A DNA stretch of 64,000 nt from Billgrantia lactosivorans (GCF_003254665.1 NZ_QHGY01000005.1:1-64000); one strand, 5' to 3'; shown: positions 9,032 to 18,684, counted from the first letter of the stretch. The notes: generated by a model from the letters alone, not told the origin. A program made the numbers and translations.

Positions 9032-10340
9032 CTGCGCCTCCATGAGCCCCGTCCCCTTCCCAGGAACGCGCATCGACCAGCACCGTCGTCAGCCCCGCAT
9101 CGTGCAGGCGCTGCTCCAGCTGCGGCAGCCCCTTCTGCAGGAGCATCAGGCTGGCATCTTCCCTGGTCAATAGCTGCAGGCGAACGGTTTTCTCCTGCAG
9201 CCACATCGCCACGCGTATCTCGCCAAGACTCGGCACCGTGAGCTGCAGTTCGGAGTGCCAGGACTCCTGCTGGGCCTCGTCGTCGCCCTGCGCCGCACCG
9301 TCGTGCTCATGGCGGGCGCCGGCCGGCAACTGGATCATCAACGCCATGAAGATGCCGGACCATACGTCCCCCTCCCAGCGCAACACGGGGGTCACCAGCA
9401 TCTCGAGCTGATGCCGCACCACCCCCTGCAGGCTCTCGTGCACCGGCTCACCGCCAGCGGAGCGCGCTCGCACGATCTGCTCGCCCGGCTCGCGCCCGGC
9501 CATCTCCGGCCCTTCGCCACGCGGCGCACCCGCCGGCAGCGTGTCCCTACCCTGTGCCGCCCCCGGCGCAGGCGATCCGCCCTCCACCCGCTCGCCACGC
9601 GCCGCCGCGGGGTAGAGCGATTCAGTGGCGGCATAGGAATTGGCCGCCGCACCCGCCTGGCCCGGCAGCCCCTGGGCGGGGGTGGGTGGAGCCGGCTGCG
9701 CCTGCCCGGCCTGGAGCAGGAGTTGAGCACCGCCCGTCGACACACCACCAGCGCCAGCGCCGGGCATCGCAGCGGGGGCGTTCGAAGTCACCGCGGCTGC
9801 GTTTCCCGGGGCTACCGGCGTGAAGCGCAGCGTGCGCAGCATCTGGGGTTCACGTTCCAGCTGCTGACGGCTCATTTCGCCGCGGTACCAGCGCGAGAGG
9901 TGAGATTCGTAGAACAGGCCGCTGTCGCGCACCCCGCTCTGCAGCCGGTCGGCCAGGGTGGAGGCGCTGGGCGTCTCGCCCGCCGCCATCAGCGGTGAAC
10001 TGGCGCTCAGTACCGAAGGCGGGGCAGGAAAGCGCACCAGCAGGTCGGCGATGGTGCGCGCCGAAGGGCTGAAATGCGTCTGGAAGGAGGCGGGAGGCTG
10101 GGCAGCATCCGCGCGCGGCGCCTGGGCATCGCCACGCGGGGTTGGCGTGGCCGTGCCATGCAAGGGCGCCATGGCCGGGCGACGACCCTCCAGGCGCGAA
10201 TCGCTGTGCAGCGCCCTTGGCCCCTCGCCCGGGTCGATCGGTCGTACCGGCTCGGTCAGCTCACGCGGCGGAGCCGTATCGACACGCTTGCCCAGCACCT
10301 GGTGGAGCAGCGTATCGAGCAGTGGCGTGATGCCACTCAC
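9012..10340 (-). CDS. fliK: FliK-like flagellar hook-length control protein
   Basis: Secreted molecular ruler that stops hook growth by acting on FlhB. It has 442 residues. The N-terminal ~290 residues are low in complexity and rich in Pro, Ala and Gly, as in FliK rulers. The C-terminal ~120 residues form the conserved globular switch domain (LTVPSLGEIRVAMWLQEKTV, LRLLTRED-like strand, then LEQRLHDAGLTTVLVDAR). Its neighbours are fliT upstream (4-base overlap region) and an FlhB-tail gene downstream, which supports a role in the export switch. A second fliK may exist elsewhere in the genome. Confidence 0.85.
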   Translation of the reverse strand: MSGITPLLDTLLHQVLGKRVDTAPPRELTEPVRPIDPGEGPRALHSDSRLEGRRPAMAPLHGTATPTPRGDAQAPRADAAQPPASFQTHFSPSARTIADLLVRFPAPPSVLSASSPLMAAGETPSASTLADRLQSGVRDSGLFYESHLSRWYRGEMSRQQLEREPQMLRTLRFTPVAPGNAAAVTSNAPAAMPGAGAGGVSTGGAQLLLQAGQAQPAPPTPAQGLPGQAGAAANSYAATESLYPAAARGERVEGGSPAPGAAQGRDTLPAGAPRGEGPEMAGREPGEQIVRARSAGGEPVHESLQGVVRHQLEMLVTPVLRWEGDVWSGIFMALMIQLPAGARHEHDGAAQGDDEAQQESWHSELQLTVPSLGEIRVAMWLQEKTVRLQLLTREDASLMLLQKGLPQLEQRLHDAGLTTVLVDARSWEGDGAHGGADDGTEA

Positions 10341-10720
10341 AACGTCCCCGGGCCAAACTTGTCGGCGGCATCGACCACGGATGTCGCCTGCTTGCCGTAG
10401 CTGCGATGCAGGTCGCGCTGGCGCCGGCTGGAATCCATCAGCTGGCCGAGTTCGCTGCGGCGCGCCATCAACTGCTCACGAATCGCCAGGTCGTCGCTCA
10501 GGATGGCCTCCAGCAGTTCGGCCTTGCGCTGCAGGCTGTCATGATCGAGCACCGCCTCCTTGTCGAGCTGCTGGATGCGGTCGGCAAGCTGCAGGTAGCC
10601 GGTCTGGCGATCGATCAACGCATCCCACTCGCCGGCCCGCGCCAGTTCGAGCATGACGGCAACCTGCTGTCTCAGCCGGGCATAGCCGTCCAGTACGGCA
10701 AATGAGGTCGACATGGCCAT
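10337..10720 (-). CDS. fliT: FliT-like flagellar export chaperone
   Basis: Small helical protein of about 127 residues placed where FliT lies in fliDST operons. FliT escorts FliD to the export gate and, in enterics, also restrains FlhDC. No sharp motif exists for this family; the call rests on position after fliS, size, and repeated amphipathic helices (VMLELARAGEWDALIDRQ, LLEAILSDDLAIREQLMAR). The ATG at 10720 has AGGG five bases upstream. A GTG at 10726, overlapping the fliS stop, is another possible start. Confidence 0.75.
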   Translation of the reverse strand: MAMSTSFAVLDGYARLRQQVAVMLELARAGEWDALIDRQTGYLQLADRIQQLDKEAVLDHDSLQRKAELLEAILSDDLAIREQLMARRSELGQLMDSSRRQRDLHRSYGKQATSVVDAADKFGPGTL

Positions 10721-10722
10721 GT

Positions 10723-11142
10723 TCACCCTTGCGCTCCCGCGCTACCGATCTCTCGCCACGCCGAGGCGATGTCATCCAGCAGTTTCTCGGCCTGATCGAG
10801 GCTCTCCTGGTCGTTGTGCAAGTTGGCCGCCAGCAGCAGCCGGCTGACGTAATCGTACAACGACCCCAGCCGCTCGGCGATCTCGCCCCCCTTCTCGGTG
10901 TCCAGCGCCGCCAGCAGCCCGTTGTTGACGATGTCGAGCGCCTTGGAGATAGCCTTGCCCTTCTCCGCGATATTGCCCGCCTGCATGTGGATCCGCGCCG
11001 CGCGGATGGCACCCTGGGCGCCGTCGAACAGCATCACGATCAGTTGATGGGGGCTGGCCGCCATCACACCGCTTTCCACGCCGACCCGCGCATAGGCGCC
11101 GGCGCCACGGCCGTAAGCGGCTGCTCCTCGCATGACAGTCAT
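10723..11142 (-). CDS. fliS: Flagellin export chaperone FliS
   Basis: Cytoplasmic chaperone that binds the C-terminus of flagellin and keeps it unfolded until export. It has 139 residues and carries the family signature SPHQLIVMLFDGAQGAIRAA followed by GKAISKALDIVNNGLLAALD. The ATG at 11142 has AGGAG nine bases upstream. It lies 78 bases after fliD, and its stop overlaps the fliT start region, so the three genes are probably one operon read from the fliD promoter. Confidence 0.95.
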   Translation of the reverse strand: MTVMRGAAAYGRGAGAYARVGVESGVMAASPHQLIVMLFDGAQGAIRAARIHMQAGNIAEKGKAISKALDIVNNGLLAALDTEKGGEIAERLGSLYDYVSRLLLAANLHNDQESLDQAEKLLDDIASAWREIGSAGAQG

Positions 11143-11220
11143 GGCGAAACACTCCTATGGTGGCATGACTCTGTGTTACTGCTGCATCACGCTGTCGGCC
11201 TGGCCGTGCGTATGCGCACT

Positions 11221-12585
11221 CTACTTCTTGCGCCCAAGCTGGGCGTTCATCATATCGAACTGCTGGAACAGGTAATCGCTGACCTGATTCATGCTGGCCA
11301 CCATGGCATCGAGCTGACCGAACTGCCCCCGGTAGCGTTCAATGGTCTGCTCGATACTGCGCTCCATGCGCTCGTATCGATCGTTCAGCCCCGTGATCCT
11401 CGATTCCAGACCGCGCTTGGCATTGTCCAGCAGGCCTCGCTCACCGAGCACCTGGTCCAGCGTCTCGTTCAGCTTGCCGGCCAGGCCGCTGGCCTCGTTG
11501 TCACCGGCGAAGAAAGCCGCCAACGCCTGGGGATCCTCGGCCACGATGCTGCTCATCTTCTCGTCGTCAAGCTTGAGGGTACCGTCACGCTGCAGCGTGA
11601 TGCCGACATCGGACAGCATGCGGAAGTCGCCTGACCCCACCCCGCCACTGAGCACCCCGCGCACGCGCGACTCGACGGTACGCAAGGCGCCGTCGCCCAG
11701 CAGCTCGCCTACCGCACCGGTGTCGGCGTTGAAACGCGTCAGCTGGCTGGTAGTGCCACGCAGGTCGTTGTAGGCCTTGACGAAACCGCTCAGCGCTTCG
11801 CGAATGGCCAGGGTATTGCGCTCTACCACGACGGTGACGCTGCTGCCCTCGGCGGTTTCCTCTTCCAGGTCGAGGGTCACGCCCTGGATGCCATCCTCCA
11901 CCCGATTGGTCTGGCTGGTGATCGCGATGCCGTTGACGGTCAACGAGGCATTCTTCGCTTCGACCACGGTTTGCGGGGTGGCCCCCAGCTGCGCTTCCAG
12001 CCCTCCCGAGAAGACCGCCGTGACCGCCGCCTCGGTGCCAGTCTCGTTGGAGGTCAGGACGAGGCGATAGGGCTCGGCGGAACCATCGTTGACGATGGTC
12101 GCCGTGACGCCCGACTTGCTGTCGTTGATGGCGTTGCGAATCTCCTCCAGCGAACTCTTGCCAGGCTCGATGGCGACATCGAGCGTTTCACCGCTGCCAA
12201 AGGACAACGCGACATTGCCACCGCCCAGCTGCGAGTCTCTGCTCTCCACCCCGCTGGCGGCAATGCTCTGGGCCGTTGCCAACTCGGCCACGTTCACCGA
12301 GTAGCGTCCGGGCGGCGCATCGGTCTTGGCAGCCGCCTTGACGCCGCTACCGGTCACATTGCTCGAGACACTCTGGAAGAAGGTCGGGTCGTCGAGCTTC
12401 CCGGCCGCTTCCTGCAGCTTGGTCAGCGCACTCTGCAGCTTGCCATAGGCCGAAATCTTCGCCTGATGGCTCTTCTGTTGCAGCTTGATGGGTTCGAGCT
12501 TCTTGCGCTCGGCCGCGTTGAGCTGATCGAGCAGACCGTTGAGATCCAGCCCGGAACCAATGCCCAGCGAGCTTATCGTCGCCAT
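11221..12585 (-). CDS. fliD: Flagellar filament cap protein FliD (first copy)
   Basis: Forms the cap at the filament tip that folds incoming flagellin. It has 454 residues. The N-terminal conserved region starts MATISSLGIGSGLDLNGLLD and the C-terminal coiled region contains LESRITGLNDRYERMERSI and ends in a short Lys tail. The middle is the variable exposed part. It is transcribed ahead of fliS-fliT-fliK from a strong sigma-28-type promoter. A second fliD copy is present at the right edge of the window beside the flagellin genes. Confidence 0.95.
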   Translation of the reverse strand: MATISSLGIGSGLDLNGLLDQLNAAERKKLEPIKLQQKSHQAKISAYGKLQSALTKLQEAAGKLDDPTFFQSVSSNVTGSGVKAAAKTDAPPGRYSVNVAELATAQSIAASGVESRDSQLGGGNVALSFGSGETLDVAIEPGKSSLEEIRNAINDSKSGVTATIVNDGSAEPYRLVLTSNETGTEAAVTAVFSGGLEAQLGATPQTVVEAKNASLTVNGIAITSQTNRVEDGIQGVTLDLEEETAEGSSVTVVVERNTLAIREALSGFVKAYNDLRGTTSQLTRFNADTGAVGELLGDGALRTVESRVRGVLSGGVGSGDFRMLSDVGITLQRDGTLKLDDEKMSSIVAEDPQALAAFFAGDNEASGLAGKLNETLDQVLGERGLLDNAKRGLESRITGLNDRYERMERSIEQTIERYRGQFGQLDAMVASMNQVSDYLFQQFDMMNAQLGRKK

Positions 12586-12671
12586 GATGCTTCCTTTTTC
12601 ATGCAGCTATTGTGGCAGGCTTCGCGCCAACGCTTACGGTGAAAAGCCCGCGGCCAAGGGGTTATTTCGTA

Positions 12672-12698
12672 TTATCGGCCCGCCGGGCGCCAACTTTA
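12672..12698 (-). promoter_or_regulatory. Sigma-28 (FliA)-type promoter of fliD-fliST
   Basis: Minus strand TAAAGTTG, 11 bases, then GCCGATAA. This is the closest match to the enteric consensus in the window, with a single mismatch at the last -35 base. It lies about 87 bp upstream of fliD. Confidence 0.82.
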
Positions 12699-12757
12699 GG
12701 CACGCCCGTCGTCTTCTCGTTGCCTGCCGCTGCCCTGGCGACTCGGTTGCGTCTGGC

Positions 12758-14443
12758 TCATGTCGAAACGGGCAGCTCCTCGACGATCTCCCCCAGGCGC
12801 GAGGTGACATCGCCGCGCAGCACCTCGCCGAGCGCCTCGCCGGGCGGCGCGACCTCCTCGGCAAGCTGCACCTGGAAGGGCTTGCCCTGCTGGTCGAGCC
12901 GCTGTACCCAGGCCAGCGCGCCGCCGGAAAAGCGCACCAGCGAGCCTACCGGGCGCAGCCCGAAGCGCTGCACGTATCGTTTCACCCAGCGCGGGTCGAA
13001 CAGGTTGGGCGACTTGAGCAGATGCCGGTATACCGCATCGATGCGCCAGGCAGGGCGATCGGCGCGATCGCGCCGCATGGCATCGACCACGTCCACCACG
13101 GCGCTCATGCGGGCCAGTTCGGACAGGCCATCGCTGGCTGCCCCGGCGGGATAGCCGCTACCATCGAGCCGCTCGTTGATCCCGCCTACCACCGAATTCA
13201 TGACCCCCGGCGCCAGCCACTGGCAGTTGCCCAGGCGCTGCTTCAACATCTCCACGTGCTCCCGGAGGCGTGCCTGGCCGTCTGCATCGAGAGACTCGGC
13301 AGCCAGCAGGCCGGAAGGCAGGAGCCCCTTGCCCAGGTCGTGCACCATGGCGCTGGCGGCCAGAGCCTTGCGCACGTCCCGCGGTACCGAGCTGCTGTTG
13401 GCCAGTGCCAGCATGTGGGCGGCAACGCCCAGCCCATGGCGGACCAGCAGCGGCTCCTGCCCCAGGCAGCGGGTGGCGAAGAGCAGCGCCTCGATATCCT
13501 CCTCGGCCAGCTGGAGCAGCATGTCGGCATGGCGGGAAAGCTGAACCGAGTCGACTGCCCCCCCCTGCTGCAACTCGAGCAGCTGGGCATCGAGATAACC
13601 CGCGACTCGCGCCAGCCGCCGCGCCATGGGAGTGGGGTAAGCCTGCAGGTTGCGCCTGCCAACCGGTGATGCGGCGCCGTTGGACTGGCTCTGGAACAGC
13701 ATCGAGGGCAGCCGGCCGACGTCGGCGTCGTCGTCATAGCGCAACGATTCGCGCTCGATCTCACGCACGAAGAACCACAGCTTGCGCTCCTGTTCGGCGG
13801 TGCAATTCTCGAACCGGAAGCCGACCTTCAAGGCCTGGCGGTCGTTATCCGCCACCGTGTGACGCGGCATCGCCTGTACCGTGAAGCGCGTGCCGTTGGG
13901 GAAGCAGAGCTCCACTTCGACCAGCACGGCCTCGCCGAGCAGGCCGGCGGCTGAAGCAGGCAACTCCAGTTGGCAGCCCTGCTGCGAGAGATCCTTGAGG
14001 TCCCCCTGCACCACCGAATCACTCTCGCTGCTGCGGACGATGGCGCCCACCTCCATGCCCAGGCGCAAGCGCGCCCGGAACGCCTCGCGCCGCTGCAGCT
14101 CTTCCAGGTAGTGGGGGTATTCGCAGCGGCACTGCACCCTGCCGCCAACCGTGTCGACCTGCAGCGACTTGAGCACCGGCGTGCGGATCATCTTGCCCTG
14201 CACCTGCCCCAGCAGGCGAAAGCCGATGCCGCGCTTGAGTTCGCCGGCGATTTCCCGCACCGCGGTGATATCGAGCAGCAGCGATTGTGCCGGCTCCTGC
14301 TCCATCACCACCACCGGCATGGGCGTGCTGTCGGCCTTGTCGAGCAGCAGCGAGGCGCCCCCCGGCTGGATCAAACGCTCCAGCAGCGCCTCGATCTCAC
14401 TCGGGCTCCCCACGCGAAGAAATTCATCCTGAACCTTCACCAT
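12758..14443 (-). CDS. YcgR-N / PilZ / HD-GYP fusion protein
   Basis: Cytoplasmic c-di-GMP protein of 561 residues combining a flagellar-brake architecture with an HD-GYP module. Residues ~1-110 resemble the YcgR N-terminal domain. A PilZ domain follows with its c-di-GMP motifs RxxxR at 119-123 (REAFR) and DLSQQG at 151-156. An HD domain then covers ~335-500 with HDLGKG (368) and DGSGYPAG (427-434). The His pair that normally precedes the DG.GYP motif reads Ile-Asn (422-423), so some metal ligands are missing and phosphodiesterase activity is doubtful. It sits between fliD and two other c-di-GMP genes. Confidence 0.85.
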   Translation of the reverse strand: MVKVQDEFLRVGSPSEIEALLERLIQPGGASLLLDKADSTPMPVVVMEQEPAQSLLLDITAVREIAGELKRGIGFRLLGQVQGKMIRTPVLKSLQVDTVGGRVQCRCEYPHYLEELQRREAFRARLRLGMEVGAIVRSSESDSVVQGDLKDLSQQGCQLELPASAAGLLGEAVLVEVELCFPNGTRFTVQAMPRHTVADNDRQALKVGFRFENCTAEQERKLWFFVREIERESLRYDDDADVGRLPSMLFQSQSNGAASPVGRRNLQAYPTPMARRLARVAGYLDAQLLELQQGGAVDSVQLSRHADMLLQLAEEDIEALLFATRCLGQEPLLVRHGLGVAAHMLALANSSSVPRDVRKALAASAMVHDLGKGLLPSGLLAAESLDADGQARLREHVEMLKQRLGNCQWLAPGVMNSVVGGINERLDGSGYPAGAASDGLSELARMSAVVDVVDAMRRDRADRPAWRIDAVYRHLLKSPNLFDPRWVKRYVQRFGLRPVGSLVRFSGGALAWVQRLDQQGKPFQVQLAEEVAPPGEALGEVLRGDVTSRLGEIVEELPVST

Positions 14444-14497
14444 CCTCGCTACCCTGCCCCCTTGTTCTCGTTAGTTGTCGTTGATTGTGGTCAGTGC

Positions 14498-17400
14498 TCA
14501 TGCGCGGTCATCGTTGGGCCACGGCTGAACGTCGCTCAACGCCTCGAATACGGCCTTTGCGGGCCTGCCGTCGCCCGGCCCGGCCTCATCGGCCCTCTGC
14601 TGGAGATATTCCTGTAGCGCCTCGAGAGGCATCGGACGGGCGAAGAGATAGCCCTGGAAGATGTCACAGCCATGCGCCGCCAGGAAGTCGCGCTGCTCCG
14701 CCTGCTCGATACCCTCTGCCACCACCGTCAAGCCCAAGTGGTGTGCCATGGAAATGATGCCCTGCACGATGGCGCCGTCGTGACGGTTGGCGGTGACGTC
14801 GCGCACGAAACTGCGATCGATCTTGATCTTGCCGATGGGCAGCTGCTTCAAATAGCTGAGGCTCGAGAAACCGGTGCCGAAGTCGTCGATGGAGACTTCC
14901 ACCCCCATGTCGCGCAGACGGTGAAGGGTTTCGACGGCCGCCGCGGTATCGGTCATCAGAATGCCTTCGGTCAGCTCCAGCTCGAGGTGATCCGGCGCCA
15001 GACCGGTTTCCAGCAACGCCTGCTGCAGATTGCTCAGGAAGTTGGGGCGGCGGAACTGCAGCGGCGAGAGGTTCACCGATACGCGATAACGGCCGTACCC
15101 TTCCGCGGCCAGGCGACACATGTCACGGCATGCCTGGCGCAGCACCCATTCGCTGATCGCTCCGATCTGGCCGGTATCCTCGGCCAGCGGGATGAACAGT
15201 GCCGGGGAGAGATAGCCCTTGAGCGGATGCTTCCAGCGCACCAGCGCCTCGAAACCGACCACCTGGCCATTCAGCGCGCCGAGCAGGGGCTGGTAGTGCA
15301 GCTCGAAGTTCTCCGCCTCGATCGCTTCCTGCAGATCGTTGCGCAGCGCCATGCGCTCGCGCACTTCTTCGTTGATGTCGCTGGTGAAGCACTCCCAGGC
15401 ATTGCGCCCCTTCTGCTTGGCGCGGTACATCGCCATGTCGGCCTGCTGGATCAGCTCGACGGGGCTTTCAAGCCCCTTGTTCAAGAAGGCGATGCCCACG
15501 CTGGCCCCGATGTAGAGTTCGTGGTCGCCGACCCGATACGGGCGTCGAAGGCAGGCGAGCAGCCCCTCGACCAGGCGAATGGCATCCTCTTCGCGTTCCA
15601 GCTCCGGTAGCAGGATGACGAATTCGTCACCGCCGAAGCGAGCCAGCGTATCGCCCGGGTTCAGCTCCTCGGTCAGGCGCTGGGCGGCCTGTATCAGCAC
15701 CTGATCGCCCACCTCGTGCCCGAGGCTGTCATTGATCGGCTTGAAATCATCCAGGTCGAGGAACAGCACCGCCAGGTGGCATCCGTGGCGCTGTGCCAGC
15801 AGCACGTCATGGACCAGGTGATCCTCGAACAGCGAGCGGTTGGCCAGCCCGGTCAGCGCATCGTGGCTGGCGTGATAGGAGAGCTTGGCCTCGTAGGACT
15901 TGCGCTCGGAAATGTCGTGCTGGATACCGACGAAATGGGTAACGCTGCCGTTGCCATCCTTCACGGGGGCGAGGTAGAGGTTGTTCCAGAACGGCGTGCC
16001 GTCCTTGCGGTAGTTGCACAGCGTGACGTTGATCTCGCGCCGTTGACTGATGGCATCCCTCAGCTGAGCCAGCGATTCCGGGTCGGTTTCGCTGCCCTGG
16101 AGCATGCTGCAGCTGCGCCCCATGACCTCATCGCGCCGGTAGCCGGTAATGCGCTCGAACGCCTCGTTGACATAGATGATGGGATTCTTCGGCTGTCGGG
16201 CATCGGTGATGATGATGCCGTTGATGCTTGCCTCGACGCTGCGCTGCAGGATGCGAAGGTCCGTCTCGCGCCGATGTCGTTCCGTCATGTCCTTGGCAAT
16301 GCCATAGAAGCCGATGATACGGTCGTTGACCACGATCGGCAGGTTGGTCACGTCGAGATAGACGCGACGCGCCTCGCGGTGCTGGATGGTGACCGAGTAG
16401 CGGAACGCCTCGCCCTTGTCGGCATCGCGATAGAGCGACTCGATGCGCTCCCGGTCCTCCGGCTGAGCCAGTTGAGAGAAATGCAGGCCAATCAGCGCTT
16501 CCATGGAGTAACCGGTCACCCGGCTGCAGGCCGCGTTGGCCGTGGTGAAGTTTCCCTCGAGGTCGAGGGAGAAGACGGCGTCGGGATGATAGGTGAACAT
16601 CGAGCGATAGCGCTGCTCGTTCTCCTTCAGCGCCTCCCGGTTGTGCTCGCGCTCCACGGCCAGCGAGACCAGCTCGGCCGCCTCGATCACCCTTCGACGT
16701 TCGCTGCGCGTGGGTTCGCCCGGCTGGCGATAGTAGATCGCAAAGGTACCCAGTAGCTGCCGATTGCTGCCGATCACGGGGTATGACCAGCAGGCTCTCA
16801 GGCCATGGCGAGCGACCAGGTCATGAAATCCTGCCCAGCGCGGATCGGTAGCCAGGTCGGCACAGACTACGAAATCGCGAAGGTACGCCGCACTGCCGCA
16901 GGCACCGTTCTCGGGTCCTATCTTCACCCCCCGGATCGCCTCGCAGTAGGCCTGCGGCAGGCTGACGCTGTGAAGTCGATCCAGCCGCTGCTGTGCCTCA
17001 TCGCACAGCATGATGGAGGCGATACCGTCCGGCACCTGGACCTCGACGATCCGGCAGATCACCTGGAGGATCTCCTCGATGGGCTGATCGCGGGCGATCA
17101 GCGTCTGCACGCGCTGCTGTGCCCGCAAGTGGCGCTGTGTGCGGGCCAGGGCAATCGAGCGGCGGCGGCTCAAACCGGCCATGCCCAGGCTGAAAGCCAG
17201 CAGGTAGCTCATTACCAGCCCGCCCACGGCGACGCTCAACGGCATCAGGCCCGGCAGGCCGGCCCTGAGCGGCCCGCCATCATGAATGCGCATCTCCAGT
17301 GCAGCCCCGCCTGGCAGCATCACCAGGCCGCGCCTGAGCTCCACCCCCACCTCGCCTTCGTCCCGGTGATTGATCGGCGTCAGGCTCACATCGCGCTGCA

Positions 17401-18532
17401 GGGAGAGCCGTATCGGAGTGATCAGGGAACTCACTTCCTGGCGAAACAGCCGCGTGAGATCGAGTACGGCGACCAGCCTGCCATTCAAGGGCGACGCCAG
17501 CGGCACGGACACCAGCGCCAGGTCGGGCCGCTGCTCGTCCGGCAAGACCCAGCGCGGGTAAGGCCCCCCCACCGCCAGCCAGTCCAGCAACCAGTCGCGT
17601 TTGGCTATCCAGTCGGTGAGGACGAAATCGTCCTTGCCGCGCCCCCAGAGAAACTGTTCGTCGAGGTCAGTCTGCCAGTGAAGCGCCACCAGGCTTGGCA
17701 TGTCACGAAAATACCCCGCCACTTCCTGATCGCGGTAGCGTCGAGGTGGCAACCCGCCAAACCCGGCCCAGCGTTCCGCCATCCGCTGAAGCTCGCGCTG
17801 CTTGTTGTCGATCACGCGCTCGGCGCTGACCTTGAAGGTGAGAAACAGCTCCGAGGCATGCCGCTGCCTGGCGTCGTACTGCTGCCAGGTCAGCGCGTAC
17901 CAGACAACCCCGCTGGCCAACACGCCACCGGCCAGGGCCAGGAGCAATGTGCGATCCAGTACGGCGATGGAAATCGGGTGTCGCGCCATCAGCATCATGG
18001 CGGTGCCACACAGCAGCGCCGGCAGCGCCGTGAAGGGCGTGGCGAAGGCGGTGCCCCAAGGGCTGGCGGTGAGAAGATTCGGCCACAGGCCCGACACAAC
18101 ACTCACCCCGCCTACCAGGAACAGCCCGCCACCGCCGACCCACCAGAACAGGCGCGCGCGCGGCGAGCGGTTGCTCGACAGCAGGCAGGCCGCGACGATC
18201 AGCACCGCGATACTGGTAGCCGGCGTAAGCGGCTCCTGGACAAAGGAGATGGTATCGCCAAGCTCGGCAGGCAGCCACGCCAACAGCGGCGCATGCAGGC
18301 CGATCGGCAACAATAACGCGCCGCAGAGCTGGGCAATGGTTACGCGACTTACCAGCGTTGCCAACAGCCCGCCACCGACCAGCAACATGATCGGCAGGCT
18401 GATGCCCATCGGCTCCCATTCGACCGGGAGCTGCCAGGTAGCCAGCCCATTGACCAACCCCATGACCAGCAGCAGCACCGGCACCAGCACCAACCAGGTA
18501 TGTAACGCCACTTGTCGTGAATTGTTGGGCAT
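14498..18532 (-). CDS. Membrane sensor diguanylate cyclase/phosphodiesterase (GAF-PAS-PAS-GGDEF-EAL)
   Basis: Protein of 1344 residues for c-di-GMP turnover. About seven hydrophobic segments fill residues ~10-215, followed by a periplasmic CHASE-like region (~220-425), another TM (~435-460), a GAF domain (~485-630), two PAS domains (~645-890), GGDEF (~900-1060, motif ARFGGDEFVILL) and EAL (~1080-1320, motif FEALVRW, plus DDFGTGFSSL). Both catalytic signatures look intact. I chose ATG 18532 with GGGGA five bases upstream; a longer frame to 18643 would run across the sigma-28-type promoter. It is likely expressed as a late flagellar gene. Confidence 0.9.
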   Translation of the reverse strand: MPNNSRQVALHTWLVLVPVLLLVMGLVNGLATWQLPVEWEPMGISLPIMLLVGGGLLATLVSRVTIAQLCGALLLPIGLHAPLLAWLPAELGDTISFVQEPLTPATSIAVLIVAACLLSSNRSPRARLFWWVGGGGLFLVGGVSVVSGLWPNLLTASPWGTAFATPFTALPALLCGTAMMLMARHPISIAVLDRTLLLALAGGVLASGVVWYALTWQQYDARQRHASELFLTFKVSAERVIDNKQRELQRMAERWAGFGGLPPRRYRDQEVAGYFRDMPSLVALHWQTDLDEQFLWGRGKDDFVLTDWIAKRDWLLDWLAVGGPYPRWVLPDEQRPDLALVSVPLASPLNGRLVAVLDLTRLFRQEVSSLITPIRLSLQRDVSLTPINHRDEGEVGVELRRGLVMLPGGAALEMRIHDGGPLRAGLPGLMPLSVAVGGLVMSYLLAFSLGMAGLSRRRSIALARTQRHLRAQQRVQTLIARDQPIEEILQVICRIVEVQVPDGIASIMLCDEAQQRLDRLHSVSLPQAYCEAIRGVKIGPENGACGSAAYLRDFVVCADLATDPRWAGFHDLVARHGLRACWSYPVIGSNRQLLGTFAIYYRQPGEPTRSERRRVIEAAELVSLAVEREHNREALKENEQRYRSMFTYHPDAVFSLDLEGNFTTANAACSRVTGYSMEALIGLHFSQLAQPEDRERIESLYRDADKGEAFRYSVTIQHREARRVYLDVTNLPIVVNDRIIGFYGIAKDMTERHRRETDLRILQRSVEASINGIIITDARQPKNPIIYVNEAFERITGYRRDEVMGRSCSMLQGSETDPESLAQLRDAISQRREINVTLCNYRKDGTPFWNNLYLAPVKDGNGSVTHFVGIQHDISERKSYEAKLSYHASHDALTGLANRSLFEDHLVHDVLLAQRHGCHLAVLFLDLDDFKPINDSLGHEVGDQVLIQAAQRLTEELNPGDTLARFGGDEFVILLPELEREEDAIRLVEGLLACLRRPYRVGDHELYIGASVGIAFLNKGLESPVELIQQADMAMYRAKQKGRNAWECFTSDINEEVRERMALRNDLQEAIEAENFELHYQPLLGALNGQVVGFEALVRWKHPLKGYLSPALFIPLAEDTGQIGAISEWVLRQACRDMCRLAAEGYGRYRVSVNLSPLQFRRPNFLSNLQQALLETGLAPDHLELELTEGILMTDTAAAVETLHRLRDMGVEVSIDDFGTGFSSLSYLKQLPIGKIKIDRSFVRDVTANRHDGAIVQGIISMAHHLGLTVVAEGIEQAEQRDFLAAHGCDIFQGYLFARPMPLEALQEYLQQRADEAGPGDGRPAKAVFEALSDVQPWPNDDRA

Positions 18533-18564
18533 GCGATCCCCATTCGCTAAATTTCCTGAGTTAC

Positions 18565-18591
18565 TTATCGGCCGCGAGCCGCAGAACTTGA
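18565..18591 (-). promoter_or_regulatory. Sigma-28 (FliA)-type promoter of the GGDEF-EAL gene
   Basis: Minus strand TCAAGTTC, 11 bases, then GCCGATAA, with the -10 octamer identical to the consensus. It ends 32 bases upstream of the chosen ATG. The arrangement is the same as at motA. Confidence 0.75.
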
Positions 18592-18684
18592 GGATCTCGG
18601 GGGGGGCCACGATCGAGGGCGGCCATGCCAAGGGCGAGCCCAATGCCCACGCGTAGCGACCTGCCCAGGCGGAATCCTGGGTGC

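Noticed and set aside
16805..18316. Plus-strand frame of 503 codons opposite the GGDEF-EAL gene
   Set aside because: Gln/Arg/His/Pro-rich shadow of a well-supported gene on the other strand.
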